DNA from: Erythrobacteraceae bacterium E2-1 Yellow Sea
GTDB taxonomy: Bacteria; Pseudomonadota; Alphaproteobacteria; Sphingomonadales; Sphingomonadaceae
Length of the DNA: 56,250 bases
Direction: 5' to 3'
NCBI GenBank assembly: GCA_014983025.1
Contig: JADCLP010000011.1
Span: 1 to 56,250, forward strand
Part shown: piece after piece, positions 18,806 to 28,461 of the stretch
Layout: each line of letters begins with the position of its first letter
How positions within the stretch are numbered: the stretch's first letter is position 1
Program-made: the position numbers and the translations under genes
Notes under the pieces: model-generated
Told to the model about the DNA's origin: nothing
Databases searched by the model: none
The model's input: only the letters and a program-made list of their open reading frames with translations

Positions 18806-20287
18806 CTACCACCACTTCTCCGGCTGGGCGGTGAACCCGGCGCGCTGCTGGATCGCGAGACCAGCATTGAGCACACCCTGTTCATCGAAGGGTCGGCCCA
18901 CCAACTGCAGGCCCAATGGCAGGCCATCGCTATTGAGCATGCCCGGCACGCTCATGGCAGGAAGCCCTGCCAGCGATGCGGGCACGGCGAACACGTCATT
19001 CAGATACATGGCCAGCGGATCATCCGAATTTTCACCCAGGGGGAAGCTGGCCGTGGGCGTGGTCGGTGCCAAAATCACATCGCACTGCGCAAAGGCTTCG
19101 TTGAAATCACGCGCCACCAGAGTACGGACTTTCTGCGCCTGATTGTAATAGGCATCATAGAACCCGGCGCTGAGCACATAGGTGCCAATGATGATGCGGC
19201 GCTTCACCTCATCACCAAAGCCCGCTTCGCGCGTTTCGGCATACATATCCTGCAAGCCCGCCCCATCGGGCAATTCACGCAGGCCATAACGCACGCCATC
19301 ATAACGTGCGAGGTTGGAAGAGGCTTCTGCCGGGGCGACAATGTAATAGGCGGGCAGCGCATATTTGGTGTGCGGCAGGCTGACGTCGACGATCTCAGCC
19401 CCTGCATCACGCAGCCATTCCTTGCCGCGTTCCCAGCTGTCCAGGATTTCCTGATCGGTGCCATCCATGCGGTATTCGCGTGGGATACCCACCTTCTTGC
19501 CTTTAAGGTCCGCATTCAGGCCCGCTTCCCATGCGGGCACGGGCATATCCAGCGAAGTCGAATCCTTGGGATCAAAACCGGCCATCGCTTCCAGCATGAT
19601 GGCGCAATCTTCGACGCTGCGAGCCATAGGCCCTGCCTGATCAAGACTGCTGGCAAAGGCGACAACGCCCCAGCGGCTGCAACGGCCATAAGTCGGTTTG
19701 ATCCCGCAAATGCCGGTGAATGCGGCGGGCTGGCGGATCGAACCGCCCGTGTCCGTGCCGGTGGCAGCCGGTACGATGCGCGCGGCAACCGCAGCAGATG
19801 AACCGCCGGAGGAACCGCCCGGGCTCATCGCGGCATTGGTGCCCGCTTTGCGCCAGGGAGAAGAAACATTACCGAAATAGCTGGTTTCGTTGCTCGAACC
19901 CATGGCAAACTGGTCAAGGTTCAACTTGCCCAGCATGCCAGCCCCCGCATCCCACAAATTCTGGGAAACGGTGCTTTCATATTGCGGCTTGAAGCCTTCC
20001 AGAATGTGACTGGCGGCAGTGGTCTGCACGCCCTGCGTGGCGAACAGATCCTTCATGCCAATGGGCACACCACCCATCTTGCCCAGATCATCACCCTTCG
20101 CACGCTTGGCATCCACTGCGTCAGCAGCGGCCAGTGCATGGTCAGGTGTGGTCACGATAAAGGCGTTCAATTCCGCCGCAGCTGCAACGGCAGCATTGAA
20201 GCTTTCCGCCACTTCGCGCGCGGTAAAATCACCGCCTGCCACACCGTCACGGATTTCCTTGACGCCAAGATTTGTCAGTTCGGTCAT
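18806..20287 (-). CDS. gatA: Asp-tRNA(Asn)/Glu-tRNA(Gln) amidotransferase subunit A
   Basis: The 493-residue amidase-signature subunit that releases ammonia from glutamine for tRNA-dependent Gln/Asn synthesis. The catalytic Ser-cisSer-Lys elements are visible: Lys in [10 protein letters not shown], the Gly/Ser-rich signature [14 protein letters not shown], and [12 protein letters not shown] with the nucleophilic serine. The length is standard. Its ATG shares a base with the gatC stop (TAATG), indicating translational coupling. Confidence 0.97.
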   Translation of the reverse strand: MTELTNLGVKEIRDGVAGGDFTAREVAESFNAAVAAAAELNAFIVTTPDHALAAADAVDAKRAKGDDLGKMGGVPIGMKDLFATQGVQTTAASHILEGFKPQYESTVSQNLWDAGAGMLGKLNLDQFAMGSSNETSYFGNVSSPWRKAGTNAAMSPGGSSGGSSAAVAARIVPAATGTDTGGSIRQPAAFTGICGIKPTYGRCSRWGVVAFASSLDQAGPMARSVEDCAIMLEAMAGFDPKDSTSLDMPVPAWEAGLNADLKGKKVGIPREYRMDGTDQEILDSWERGKEWLRDAGAEIVDVSLPHTKYALPAYYIVAPAEASSNLARYDGVRYGLRELPDGAGLQDMYAETREAGFGDEVKRRIIIGTYVLSAGFYDAYYNQAQKVRTLVARDFNEAFAQCDVILAPTTPTASFPLGENSDDPLAMYLNDVFAVPASLAGLPAMSVPGMLNSDGLPLGLQLVGRPFDEQGVLNAGLAIQQRAGFTAQPEKWW

Positions 20288-20589
20288 TATTCGATCACCT
20301 TGGGCACACCGAAAAAGCCATGTTCGGCCACGGGCGCATTGGCCAATACATCATCCCGGCGGCTGCCACCTGTCTTGGGGTCCGCATCAACCACATCGGC
20401 GCGCAGGCGCAGCGTGTTGGGGATGACCGCGGTCATCGGTTCGACCGCAGAGGTGTCAACCTCGCCCAATTGCTCCACCCATTTGAGGATGCCATTCAGT
20501 TCAGGCTCCATCCGGTCAAGCTCTTCATCGCTCATCTGGATACGCGCCAGTGAAGCGATCTTCGCCACTGTGGCCCGGTCAATCGACAT
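20287..20589 (-). CDS. gatC: Asp-tRNA(Asn)/Glu-tRNA(Gln) amidotransferase subunit C
   Basis: The 100-residue GatC that wraps GatA and GatB together. It starts with [17 protein letters not shown], includes the helix [18 protein letters not shown] and ends in the [11 protein letters not shown]...[17 protein letters not shown] tail expected of the family. It is first in the cluster, overlapping gatA by one base. Confidence 0.96.
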   Translation of the reverse strand: MSIDRATVAKIASLARIQMSDEELDRMEPELNGILKWVEQLGEVDTSAVEPMTAVIPNTLRLRADVVDADPKTGGSRRDDVLANAPVAEHGFFGVPKVIE

Positions 20590-20688
20590 AGGAAACTACT
20601 CCGGCGGACATTCCTGTCCTTCGTCTGCAATGGGTTGAAAAGGTCTGGCCGCGCTAGCAGTGCAGCCAAAAACCTTCAAGCAAATGGC

Positions 20689-21240
20689 TTATGGTTGGGG
20701 GGCACCTTGCGCTTCAACCTGTGCCTGGCCCATCGCCTGTTGCAACAGGCCAATCCGGCGCTGGAAATCGTCCCGGCTCATGAAGTCGACCAGTTCCACC
20801 TCGAACGTCAAATCCGCGTTGGGTGGGATCGGTGCACCTGGAGGAGGCGTGGCTCCGTAACCCTGGTCAGCAGGAATGAAGAGTTCATATTTGCCACCCT
20901 TCTGCATCTGCATCGCACCATCACGGAAACCGGCAACCATCTGATCCAGCGGCAGGGGGTTGCCTTCAGGGAAGATGCCTTGCACGGGCAGCGGCAGATC
21001 CTGCGATTGATCGAAAACAGTGCCGTCATCCAGTTTGCCGACATATTTCACGAAGACCACGTCTTCTGCACCGGGCGTTGGCCCTTCACCGGCAATCAGC
21101 GTGTCAAGCTTCACACCCTGCGGCACAGCGGCCCAAGCAATGCTTGCACCGATCAAAATGGCGAGGATAATGGCCAGCCAAAGTTTGGTGAGAGAGCCCT
21201 TTTCAATCGGCTGCAGCGGAACACGGGTAATTTCGGTCAT
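20689..21240 (-). CDS. FKBP-type peptidyl-prolyl cis-trans isomerase, membrane-anchored
   Basis: 183 residues: a short cytoplasmic N-terminus, one hydrophobic segment (about 20-40, LWLAIILAILIGASIAWA) acting as anchor or signal, and an FKBP domain (about 55-155). The domain has VFVKYVGKLDDGTVFDQS, FRDGAMQMQKGGKYELFIPADQGYG and a final LTFEVELVDF strand, all hallmark parts of the fold. It would speed proline isomerisation in the periplasm. A Gln/Ala tail follows. It lies downstream of rpsU but behind the rpsU terminator. Confidence 0.9.
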   Translation of the reverse strand: MTEITRVPLQPIEKGSLTKLWLAIILAILIGASIAWAAVPQGVKLDTLIAGEGPTPGAEDVVFVKYVGKLDDGTVFDQSQDLPLPVQGIFPEGNPLPLDQMVAGFRDGAMQMQKGGKYELFIPADQGYGATPPPGAPIPPNADLTFEVELVDFMSRDDFQRRIGLLQQAMGQAQVEAQGAPQP

Positions 21241-21303
21241 GGATGAATCCTGAGAACTTGTGACTTGGTCCGATAGTGGGCCCGATACTGACCCCGATCA
21301 AGC

Positions 21304-21331
21304 AAAAGGGCGCGGAATCGATACCGCGCCC
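21304..21331 (-). terminator. Rho-independent terminator of rpsU
   Basis: On the minus strand the stem GGGCGCGG / CCGCGCCC with an eight-base loop is followed by TTTT. It lies downstream of rpsU and upstream of the FKBP gene. Confidence 0.75.
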
Positions 21332-21383
21332 TGATGGCTTATCGTGAGTGTGCGTTCAAGCGAGAATGCGCTTGAATAACGTC

Positions 21384-21590
21384 TTACTTGGCGCCGTCAC
21401 GCTCCATACGCTTACGCTCCATCTTGCGAGCGCGGCGTACGGCAGCAGCCTTTTCACGGGCGCGCTTTTCACTGGGCTTTTCGAAGTGGCGACGCAGCTT
21501 CATTTCGCGATACACCCCTTCCCGCTGCAGCTTCTTCTTAAGCGCGCGGAGAGCCTGGTCGACATTGTTATCGCGAACGATGATCTGCAT
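21384..21590 (-). CDS. rpsU: 30S ribosomal protein S21
   Basis: A 68-residue, very basic protein of the small ribosomal subunit platform, near the anti-Shine-Dalgarno end of 16S rRNA. It begins [20 protein letters not shown], the standard start, and includes [21 protein letters not shown]. The frame extends upstream to 21629, but those residues are not part of S21. A terminator follows. Confidence 0.96.
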   Translation of the reverse strand: MQIIVRDNNVDQALRALKKKLQREGVYREMKLRRHFEKPSEKRAREKAAAVRRARKMERKRMERDGAK

Positions 21591-21791
21591 AAATTCCAAC
21601 ACCTCACTATAACAGCACAGAGCCCGCATGCAGCGCGGGGTTGCGCCATATATAAATCAACGAAAATTGCGCCGAATCCATGCCGGATCGGCTCGAACAG
21701 GGGCGCACATAGTCAAATCAGGCCCTATTGGCAAGGGAAAGCACCATTACGGCGCTAGGCAGGTTGGACTGCACTCGCTAAGAGGCGGTGC

Positions 21792-22202
21792 ATGTCAGCC
21801 CTAACCCCCCTTGCCGCCAGCATCAATGTCGCCATTGGCGGAGCTGTGGGTGCAACGATGCGCTTCCAATTGGGCCGCGCCGTGACCCATTGGATGGGCC
21901 CGAACGCCGCCACCGCCTTTCCTTGGGCAACGCTGGCCGCCAATGTGGTGGGCAGCATGGCCATGGGTCTGCTGGCGGGGTGGCTGGCACGGCATGGTTC
22001 GGCGCAGGGCGAACAATATCGCCTGCTATTGGGCGTGGGCCTGCTGGGCGGTTTCACCACCTTTTCAAGCTTTAGCCTGGAAATGATGCTGCTGGTGGAA
22101 CGCGGGCAGCCGGGGCTTGCGGCCAGCTATGCCGGTGTGTCGGTGTTGGCGGGGCTTGCAGCGCTCTATCTGGGCCTTGTCATCATGCGAGTGGGTGCAT
22201 GA
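21792..22202 (+). CDS. crcB: Fluoride efflux channel CrcB (Fluc)
   Basis: A 136-residue inner-membrane protein with four hydrophobic helices, forming a dual-topology dimer that exports fluoride. Family marks are present: GAxxGATMRF near the start, an Asn in LAANVVGS in helix 2 and GGFTTFSSFSLE in helix 3, which carries the phenylalanines of the ion path. It heads a tightly packed operon (RluA-type synthase, HAD hydrolase, small membrane protein, ATP12), each overlapping the next by a few bases. No fluoride riboswitch was recognised upstream. Confidence 0.93.
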   Translation: MSALTPLAASINVAIGGAVGATMRFQLGRAVTHWMGPNAATAFPWATLAANVVGSMAMGLLAGWLARHGSAQGEQYRLLLGVGLLGGFTTFSSFSLEMMLLVERGQPGLAASYAGVSVLAGLAALYLGLVIMRVGA

Positions 22203-23353
22203 TGAAAGAGGCATCGCAGGAAGTCCGGCAGTTTACCGTCGCGCCTGATGATGATGGCGTGCGACTTGATCGCTGGTTCAAGCGCAATCTGCCGCAGATC
22301 GGCTTTGGCACCGTGTCCAAATGGGCACGCACCGGGCAATTGCGCGTGGATGGCAAGCGGGTAAAGCCCGAGGACCGACTGGCAGCAGGGCAGGTGCTGC
22401 GCGTGCCGCCTGGCGGTGAGGATAAGGCCAGAGGGCCCAAACCACGCCGCGAACTGACGGAAGAAGAGATTACTCTGGCCGAAGGTATGGTGATCCGCCA
22501 AACCAAATCGGCCATCGTGCTGAACAAACCACCAGGCCTCGCCACGCAGGGCGGCACCAAGACGCATAATCATGTCGATGGCCTGCTGGATGCCTATACG
22601 GATGGTGACGCGCCCCGCCCCCGGCTGGTCCACCGGCTGGACAAGGATACATCTGGCGTCTTGCTGATCGCCCGCACCCCCGGCAGTGCGGCGAGTTTTT
22701 CCAAACGGTTTTCCGGCCGCAGTGCGCGCAAGATTTATTGGGCGCTGGTGGTGGGCGTGCCGGATGTGCCGGAGGGAACGATTGACGCCCCGCTGGCCAA
22801 GCAGCCCGGAACCGGCGGCGAAAAAATGCATGTGGATGAGGAGAATGGCGCGCGCGCCGTGACCCGTTATCGCGTGGTGGACAAGGCGGGCAAAAGCACC
22901 GCCTGGGTGGAACTGGAACCGATGACGGGCCGCACGCACCAGCTGCGCGTACACATGGCAGCCATCGGCCATCCGATTGTGGGCGATGGCAAATATGGTG
23001 GACGCGATGCCTTTTTGACCGGCACGATCAGCCGCAAAATGCATCTGCATGCGCGGCGGCTGGTGATCGATTCGCCCGATGACGGCAAGATCGATGTGAC
23101 TGCAGAGCTTCCCGAACATTTCGCAGCCAGCATGCAGGCACTGGGTTTCGATCCTGCTGCCAGCAAGGCGGACCCGATCAAGGGCGATGAAACGCCCGAA
23201 CGCAGCAAGGCGGAAAAGAAACAGGCCGCCCGCGCCCATGCCAAGCAATATCGCAAGGCGCGCCGGGGCGAGCGCCGTTCGCGCAGCCCTGCAGCGGCTG
23301 GCAAGCCAAAGGCAAAACCGGCCAAGAACAAGCCGGCAGGGCGCCGCAAGTGA
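22199..23353 (+). CDS. RluA-family 23S rRNA pseudouridine synthase (RluC/RluD-like)
   Basis: 384 residues: an S4 RNA-binding domain (about 15-80, GVRLDRWFKRNLP...WARTGQLRVDGKRV), then the catalytic domain with HRLDKDTSGVLL, whose Asp is the universal pseudouridine synthase nucleophile, followed by GRTHQLRVHMAAIGHPIVGD. A long Lys/Arg/Ala-rich tail (about 325-384) is probably disordered and may bind RNA. The start overlaps the crcB stop (ATGATG). The exact target uridines cannot be fixed from sequence; RluC sites are the best guess. Confidence 0.9.
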   Translation: MMKEASQEVRQFTVAPDDDGVRLDRWFKRNLPQIGFGTVSKWARTGQLRVDGKRVKPEDRLAAGQVLRVPPGGEDKARGPKPRRELTEEEITLAEGMVIRQTKSAIVLNKPPGLATQGGTKTHNHVDGLLDAYTDGDAPRPRLVHRLDKDTSGVLLIARTPGSAASFSKRFSGRSARKIYWALVVGVPDVPEGTIDAPLAKQPGTGGEKMHVDEENGARAVTRYRVVDKAGKSTAWVELEPMTGRTHQLRVHMAAIGHPIVGDGKYGGRDAFLTGTISRKMHLHARRLVIDSPDDGKIDVTAELPEHFAASMQALGFDPAASKADPIKGDETPERSKAEKKQAARAHAKQYRKARRGERRSRSPAAAGKPKAKPAKNKPAGRRK

Positions 23354-24000
23354 GCCAGCGGCTCGCCGTGTTCGATTGCGATGGCACGCTGGTGGATGGC
23401 CAGGCGCATATTTGCGATTCGATGGATGATGCCTTTGCATCGGCGGGCCTGCCCGCGCCCGATCGCAATCTGGTGCGCCGCATTGTCGGGCTGAGCCTGC
23501 CCGTTGCAGTGCGTAAGCTGGTCCAGGATGCAGAAGAGGCACAAGTGGCCGCCGTGGTGACCGCATATAAGGACGCCTATCGCAACCGGCGCGAGCAGGG
23601 CATTTTGCATGAACCGCTCTATGACGGGATTGCCAATCTTCTGACCCGGCTGAAAGGTGATGGCTGGCTGCTGGCGGTGGCGACGGGCAAATCCGACCGC
23701 GGACTTGATGCCTGCCTTGAAACCCACGGCATCCGCGACCTGTTTATATCGCTGCAAACCGCCGATCGCCATCCATCCAAACCACATACCGATATGCTGG
23801 AGGCTGCAATGGCAGAGGCTGGCGTTGACGCGGGCCAGACAGTAATGATCGGGGACACAACTTTTGACATCATCATGGCCTGCGATGCACAGGTGCGCGC
23901 ATTGGGTGTCGCCTGGGGCTATCACGAACCGCATGAACTGATCAGAGCAGGCGCCGATGCCGTGGCCAATATCCCGGCGGATCTGGGGGACATGTTGTGA
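23350..24000 (+). CDS. HAD-superfamily hydrolase, phosphoglycolate phosphatase-like
   Basis: 216 residues with HAD motif I FDCDGTLVD (nucleophile Asp near residue 10), a helical cap, motif II VATGKSDRG, a Lys in HPSKPHTDM and motif IV MIGDTTFDIIMA. This is a soluble Gph/PGP-like phosphatase; the substrate is likely a small phosphorylated metabolite. It starts at GTG, overlapping the stop of the pseudouridine synthase (GTGA). Confidence 0.87.
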   Translation: MSQRLAVFDCDGTLVDGQAHICDSMDDAFASAGLPAPDRNLVRRIVGLSLPVAVRKLVQDAEEAQVAAVVTAYKDAYRNRREQGILHEPLYDGIANLLTRLKGDGWLLAVATGKSDRGLDACLETHGIRDLFISLQTADRHPSKPHTDMLEAAMAEAGVDAGQTVMIGDTTFDIIMACDAQVRALGVAWGYHEPHELIRAGADAVANIPADLGDML

Positions 24001-24206
24001 ATGACGATGCGCTGGCCAAGCGACGCTTTGCTATGATCAACCTGGTGCGGCTGGGTGGGCTGTTAATGGTGCTGGCGGGCATAGCCGCGCAGCAGGGCGT
24101 TCTGCCCCTGCCCGATCCCATTGGCCTGATCCTGGTCGTGCTGGGCCTGATCGAATTCTTTGCCCTTCCCAATGTTCTGGCACGTCGCTGGCGCACGAAA
24201 GACTGA
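23997..24206 (+). CDS. Small membrane protein between HAD and ATP12 genes
   Basis: 69 residues with two hydrophobic segments (about 14-33 and 42-60) and a basic C-terminus (ARRWRTKD). It starts at GTG overlapping the upstream stop (GTGA), and its own stop overlaps the ATG of the next gene (TGATG), so it is clearly translated as part of the operon. Function unknown. Confidence 0.8.
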   Translation: MNDDALAKRRFAMINLVRLGGLLMVLAGIAAQQGVLPLPDPIGLILVVLGLIEFFALPNVLARRWRTKD

Positions 24207-24901
24207 TGAAAAAATTCTACAAACAGGTTGATGTGGCCGCTGCGGATGGTGGCTGGCAGGTCGCGCTGGATGGGCGCGGAATCAAAACGCAGCACGGCCG
24301 CCCGCAGGTAACCCCCACACGCGCCATGGCTGAAGCACTGGCAGCCGAATGGGCGGATCAGGGCGAAGAAATCGATCCCGCCCGCTTCGTGATGCGTGAC
24401 CAGACAGACTATGCCATTGATGTGATTGCACTGGATGCGGCCGATGTGATCGACAAACTGCTGAGTTACGGCGACACAGACACCTTGCTTTACCGCGCCC
24501 ACCCGGACGAACCGCTTTATCAGCGCCAGCAGAAGGAATGGGAACCGCTGGTCTGTGCGTTTGAAGAGCGCGAAGGTGTTCGCATGAACCGCATCAGCGG
24601 GGTTATGCACCGCCCCCAGCCTGAAGAAAGCATGGCCCGCCTGCGCACAAGGCTGACAGAACAGGACGCTTTCACCCTTGCAGGCCTGCAGGTGCTGACG
24701 TCGCTTGCTGCATCCTTGACCATTGGACTTTCTGCACTGGAGGCAGATGGTGATGTGGAGCAGCTATGGAAACTCGCCAATCTGGAAGAGGAATGGCAGG
24801 CTGAACTTTGGGGGCGTGACGAACAGGCAGAGGCACGCAGCGCCAAACGGCGTGATGCCTTTATCGCCGCCCATCGCTGGCTGGGTCTGCTGCGCGCTTA
24901 A
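24206..24901 (+). CDS. ATP12 family F1-ATPase assembly chaperone
   Basis: 231 residues. In mitochondria and alphaproteobacteria ATP12 proteins help assemble the F1 alpha subunit. The family pattern is visible: N-terminal FYKQVDV, VALDGRGIKTQHGRPQVTPTRAMAEALAAEWADQGEEIDP, then TDTLLYRAHPDEPLYQRQQKEWEPLV, and the C-terminal LTSLAASLTIGLSALE. It is the last gene of the crcB operon and ends six bases before the stop of the convergent lipoprotein gene. Confidence 0.92.
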   Translation: MKKFYKQVDVAAADGGWQVALDGRGIKTQHGRPQVTPTRAMAEALAAEWADQGEEIDPARFVMRDQTDYAIDVIALDAADVIDKLLSYGDTDTLLYRAHPDEPLYQRQQKEWEPLVCAFEEREGVRMNRISGVMHRPQPEESMARLRTRLTEQDAFTLAGLQVLTSLAASLTIGLSALEADGDVEQLWKLANLEEEWQAELWGRDEQAEARSAKRRDAFIAAHRWLGLLRA

Positions 24902-24907
24902 GCGGCG

Positions 24908-25543
24908 CTATTCGCCCGCCATCCATTCGGCGATCTGGCGGGCCACATCATTGGCCGCGCGGTTAAGCGCGGGGCCAACCGCCCCCACCTTGGGAGAGAT
25001 GCCGGGCTCCACCGCTTCGAAACGGCGCATTTCGACGGAGCGATCCGCCCCTTCACGAATGGCATCGAAACGCACCACAACCGATGATGTGCGCGCATCA
25101 TAGCCAAAGCTGCGCAATGTGCCGCGCAACCGCTGATCAGCGACCAGTGCCGGATCATCCCCATCGATCACAAAGCTGCCGCTCTGCGCCCGCAATGTTT
25201 CGGCCAGTACACGGCGGAACAGGCGGGCGGGCTTTTCCACCCAAACCGCATCCTGCAGATAGGCCACTTCGGTTGCGTCGACCTGCACCGGCACGCGCAA
25301 TACGTCCAGTTCCGCCACCACTTCCGGTTCATTAATGGCAATCGCGCTGGATCTTGTGGCGCTGGTGGCGCTACCTGCCGGGGCGGCAGCTTCCGCTGTC
25401 AATGTCAGCAAGCTTTCCGGCGGTTCGCCACCCAGGCTGATGCAACCGGACAAGGTCAAAGACAGGGTCAGTGCCAATGCGCCCCATTTCCCGAAACCCT
25501 TTGGCCTCATGCCGTTATCTCCGCTCATGGCCAATCTATTCAT
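24908..25543 (-). CDS. ABC-type transport auxiliary lipoprotein (PqiC/YmbA-like)
   Basis: 211 residues with a lipoprotein signal ending in LSGC. The mature part shows the family strand ELDVLRVPVQVDATEVAYLQDAVWVEKPARLF, then a domain ending in NRAANDVARQIAEWMAGE. Such proteins accompany MCE-type lipid transporters and may connect them to the outer membrane. It is the last gene of the cluster and its start overlaps the stop of the MlaD-like gene by four bases. Confidence 0.85.
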   Translation of the reverse strand: MNRLAMSGDNGMRPKGFGKWGALALTLSLTLSGCISLGGEPPESLLTLTAEAAAPAGSATSATRSSAIAINEPEVVAELDVLRVPVQVDATEVAYLQDAVWVEKPARLFRRVLAETLRAQSGSFVIDGDDPALVADQRLRGTLRSFGYDARTSSVVVRFDAIREGADRSVEMRRFEAVEPGISPKVGAVGPALNRAANDVARQIAEWMAGE

Positions 25544-26487
25544 GGTTTGTAATCCGGCAGTGATTCGCCCTTGATCACCGCGCCAGCGCCCTGATTTTCA
25601 AGCCGTTCTGTTACAGTGCGCAATGCCTTGCTGGTGGCGCGCAGATCACGCAAAGTCGCCTCTGCAGCAGGCAAAGTGCTTTCTGACAATTGCCGTGCAA
25701 ACGGACGTGCATCTTCCAGCGTGGAAGAAAGCGATGCCGCCGCATCATTGGCCGAAACCAGCGTAGTGCGCAGCTGTTTGGCCAATTGCGCACCTTCCTG
25801 ATTCATCAGCCGATCTGTGGAATCTGTCACGCGCTCAAACGCATCCAGCGCCTCCCCCGCCTCACGCAGGGTATTCTCCAGCTCTGCCATGGTCGCTTTC
25901 ACCTGCGGGGCAGCCTCTGCCATGCTGGCGCTCATCCGGTCGGTGTTGCGCAAAATCCCTGCGATATGCTGCTGGTTTTCATCCCCCAGCATTTCTGTGA
26001 GCCGTTCGGTCAGCGTAGCCAATCGTTCCAGCAAAAGCGGGGCATTGGCCAGAATTTCACCAAAGCCACCTGGCTTGGGCGGGATAACCGGCGCGCCTTC
26101 GGGGCAGGCGGTGGTTTCGCAATTTATCGGTGGTGCATCCTTGCGCGCGCCATCCAGAAGGATGGTCGAAACGCCGGTAAAACTGGCCTGAACCGTGGCG
26201 GTGGTGCCCACCAGCATGGGCACATCATCCTGCACCTTCACCCGCACACGGACGAATTCCGGGTCTTTCTGCCACAGCTGGATTTCACTGACCTGCCCCA
26301 CTGGGACACCGGCAAAGGAAACTTCCGAACCCTTGGCCAGACCTGCAACAGACTGCTTGAAGAAGATATCATATTCGTTCTGGGCACCCTGCCCCAGCCG
26401 GGCCAGCCAGACAAAGAAGGCTACCAGCAGAGCCAGCAGCACCAATGTGACTGCCCCCACCCAGATATGATTGGCCCGTGTTTCCAT
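25540..26487 (-). CDS. MlaD/MCE family substrate-binding protein
   Basis: 315 residues: one N-terminal transmembrane helix (about 9-32, VGAVTLVLLALLVAFFVWLA), one MCE domain (about 40-120, FFKQSVAGLAKGSEVSFAGVPVGQV), then a long helical region with heptad-like spacing, as in lipid-tunnel-forming MCE proteins. It would bind and pass phospholipids in the periplasm. ATG 26487 (METRANH) is chosen; the upstream part of the frame overlaps the ATPase gene and lacks conserved features. Confidence 0.9.
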   Translation of the reverse strand: METRANHIWVGAVTLVLLALLVAFFVWLARLGQGAQNEYDIFFKQSVAGLAKGSEVSFAGVPVGQVSEIQLWQKDPEFVRVRVKVQDDVPMLVGTTATVQASFTGVSTILLDGARKDAPPINCETTACPEGAPVIPPKPGGFGEILANAPLLLERLATLTERLTEMLGDENQQHIAGILRNTDRMSASMAEAAPQVKATMAELENTLREAGEALDAFERVTDSTDRLMNQEGAQLAKQLRTTLVSANDAAASLSSTLEDARPFARQLSESTLPAAEATLRDLRATSKALRTVTERLENQGAGAVIKGESLPDYKP

Positions 26488-26497
26488 TCGGATACCT

Positions 26498-27352
26498 CTA
26501 TGCCTTGCCCTTTGTGGGATTGTCCAACGCTTTGGCGCGCTGCTGGCTGGCCTGTGCAGCACGGCCGCGCGGCCCGTTGAAATATTCATCGATCCATGGG
26601 TGATCGGTTTCGAGCAGTTCGGGAATGGTCCCAACCGCAATCACCCGCTTGTCAGCCAGTACCGCCACCCGGTCACAAATTTCATAAAGCGTGTCGAGAT
26701 CATGGGTGATCAGGAACACTGTCAGGCCCAGCGTTTCCTTCAATTCCTTGGTCAGCCGGTCAAATGCTGCCGCCCCGATCGGGTCTAGGCCGGCGGTTGG
26801 CTCATCCAGGAACAGCAATTCCGGATCCAGTGCAAGGGCACGCGCCAGCCCAGCGCGTTTCTTCATGCCACCCGACAATTCCGATGGAAATTTGGCCACT
26901 GCATCTTCGGGCAGGCCCGACAACATCACCTTGTAGCGGGAAATTTCATGCAGCAATTCCTCGCCAATATCGGGATAGAATTGGCGCAGCGGCACCTCAA
27001 CATTTTCGCCCACGGTCAGGGTCGAAAACAGTGCGCCGCCCTGAAACAATACGCCCCAACGATTGCGCACGCCCAATTGCTGATCAGGCTCTGCATTGGC
27101 GATGGATTTGCCAAACACCTCAACATCGCCAGCTGCGACATGCTGCAGGCCGATGATCGCCCGCATCAGCACAGATTTGCCCGTGCCCGATCCGCCCACC
27201 ACGCCCAGGATTTCGCCCCGGTTGACCGTCAGTGAAAGGTCTTCGTGCACCACATGTTCGCCAAATTGCGTGCGCAGCCCTTCTACCACAATCGGGTGAT
27301 CGCCACGAAAACGCTGGTGCTTGTCCGGATGGATGTTTGCCTCCTCGCTCAT
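26498..27352 (-). CDS. MlaF-like ABC transporter ATPase
   Basis: 284 residues. The nucleotide-binding domain shows Walker A GGSGTGKS near 54-61, signature LSGGMKKRAGLARALALDP, Walker B LLFLDEPTAGLD and switch His in LITHDLDT. The signature sequence with GMKKR is typical of the MlaF/Ttg2A group. It powers movement of phospholipids with the adjacent permease and MCE protein. It overlaps the permease gene by four bases. Confidence 0.93.
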   Translation of the reverse strand: MSEEANIHPDKHQRFRGDHPIVVEGLRTQFGEHVVHEDLSLTVNRGEILGVVGGSGTGKSVLMRAIIGLQHVAAGDVEVFGKSIANAEPDQQLGVRNRWGVLFQGGALFSTLTVGENVEVPLRQFYPDIGEELLHEISRYKVMLSGLPEDAVAKFPSELSGGMKKRAGLARALALDPELLFLDEPTAGLDPIGAAAFDRLTKELKETLGLTVFLITHDLDTLYEICDRVAVLADKRVIAVGTIPELLETDHPWIDEYFNGPRGRAAQASQQRAKALDNPTKGKA

Positions 27353-28461
27353 CCCCAGCCGATCTCCGTAAAGAATACTGCAAAGAATGCGTCGAGTACG
27401 ATAACGGCGAAGATGGCAGAGACCACAGCCATGGTGGTGCGCAGGCCGACCTCTTCAGAATTTCCGCGCACCTGCATGCCGTGATAACAACCTGCCAGCC
27501 CCACGATCAGGCCAAAGACCGGTGCCTTTACCAGTCCGACATAAAGATCATGCAGGGGGACGACATCCTGTATCCGGTCCAGGAAGTTCCAGAAGGGGAT
27601 GCCCAGCAGCAAATCGCCCACCACCGCGCCGCCCACAATGGCCGCGACAGAACTGAAAAAGCTAAGCAGGATCATCATGAATGTGCAGGCAATAATGCGC
27701 GGGATCACCAGCGCCTCTATCGGGGAAATGCCGATAGTACGCATCGCATCCACTTCTTCGGTCAGCTTCATCGTCCCGATCTGCGCGGCGAAGGCACTGC
27801 CAGAACGGCCCGCCACCATGATCGCGGTCATCAAAACGCCCAATTCGCGCAGGGTTATCCGGCCGACGAGGTTTACAGTCAGTGTTTCAGCCCCGAATTG
27901 TTCAAGCTGCACTGCACCCTGTTGTGCAATGACGATGCCGATCAGGAAACTCATCAACCCGATAATTGGCAGCGCGGCCACCCCCACCAGTTCAAACTGG
28001 CGCACCAGCGCCGTCCAGCGGATGCGGCGCGGATGACGCAGCAATGTGCCAAAACCGATCAGTACCTGCCCCAGAAAGCCGACCACACCAACAATGCCGT
28101 GCCAGGCCTTTTCAACCTTGTCCCCCATGAACAGCGGCACCCGTTGCCAGATCGGTTCATGTATGGGCAGAACTTCTTCCTGGCTGACAGACTTCTGGAC
28201 AGCACGGATCAACCGTTCGGCCCGCGCGCTGGCGCCGGTAATTTCCGCACCATGATTGCGCGCCAGACGGCTGGCGATCCATGCGCCAACAGTATCGATT
28301 TCCGTCACCTGGCTCAGATCAATAGTGGTGAATGGCCCGGCAATCGCATCCAGATCCTGATCAATCGCGCCAATGGTAGACACCAGATAGGGGCCGCAAA
28401 GACGCAACTGCGCACCGCTGCCCTCAACTTCCTCTACCGAAAAATGCGCCCCGCCATCCAT
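27349..28461 (-). CDS. MlaE-type permease with N-terminal STAS domain
   Basis: 370 residues. The first 100 or so form a STAS-like regulatory domain (TIDLSQVTEIDTVGAWIA), fused to an MlaE permease with five or so hydrophobic segments. The permease has the family regions GQVLIGFGTLL, ALPIIGLMSFLIGIVIAQQGAVQLEQFG, ELGVLMTAIMVAGRSGSAFAAQIGTMKLTEEVDAMRT and FGLIVGLAGCYHGMQV. In E. coli the STAS partner is a separate protein (MlaB); the fusion is common in alphaproteobacteria. It heads the transporter operon and is divergent from valS. Confidence 0.93.
   Translation of the reverse strand: MDGGAHFSVEEVEGSGAQLRLCGPYLVSTIGAIDQDLDAIAGPFTTIDLSQVTEIDTVGAWIASRLARNHGAEITGASARAERLIRAVQKSVSQEEVLPIHEPIWQRVPLFMGDKVEKAWHGIVGVVGFLGQVLIGFGTLLRHPRRIRWTALVRQFELVGVAALPIIGLMSFLIGIVIAQQGAVQLEQFGAETLTVNLVGRITLRELGVLMTAIMVAGRSGSAFAAQIGTMKLTEEVDAMRTIGISPIEALVIPRIIACTFMMILLSFFSSVAAIVGGAVVGDLLLGIPFWNFLDRIQDVVPLHDLYVGLVKAPVFGLIVGLAGCYHGMQVRGNSEEVGLRTTMAVVSAIFAVIVLDAFFAVFFTEIGWG

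Noticed and set aside
18557..19801. 414-codon plus-strand open frame opposite gatA
   Set aside because: A shadow of gatA; its residues are rich in His, Gln and Arg, as expected of antisense reading, and no ribosome site or family is seen.
21630..21791. Fluoride riboswitch upstream of crcB
   Set aside because: The expected conserved pseudoknot segments of the crcB motif could not be found in the 160 bases before the gene.
22166..23566. 466-codon minus-strand open frame opposite the RluA-type gene
   Set aside because: A shadow frame; the plus strand carries the clear pseudouridine synthase with its catalytic HRLDKDTSG.
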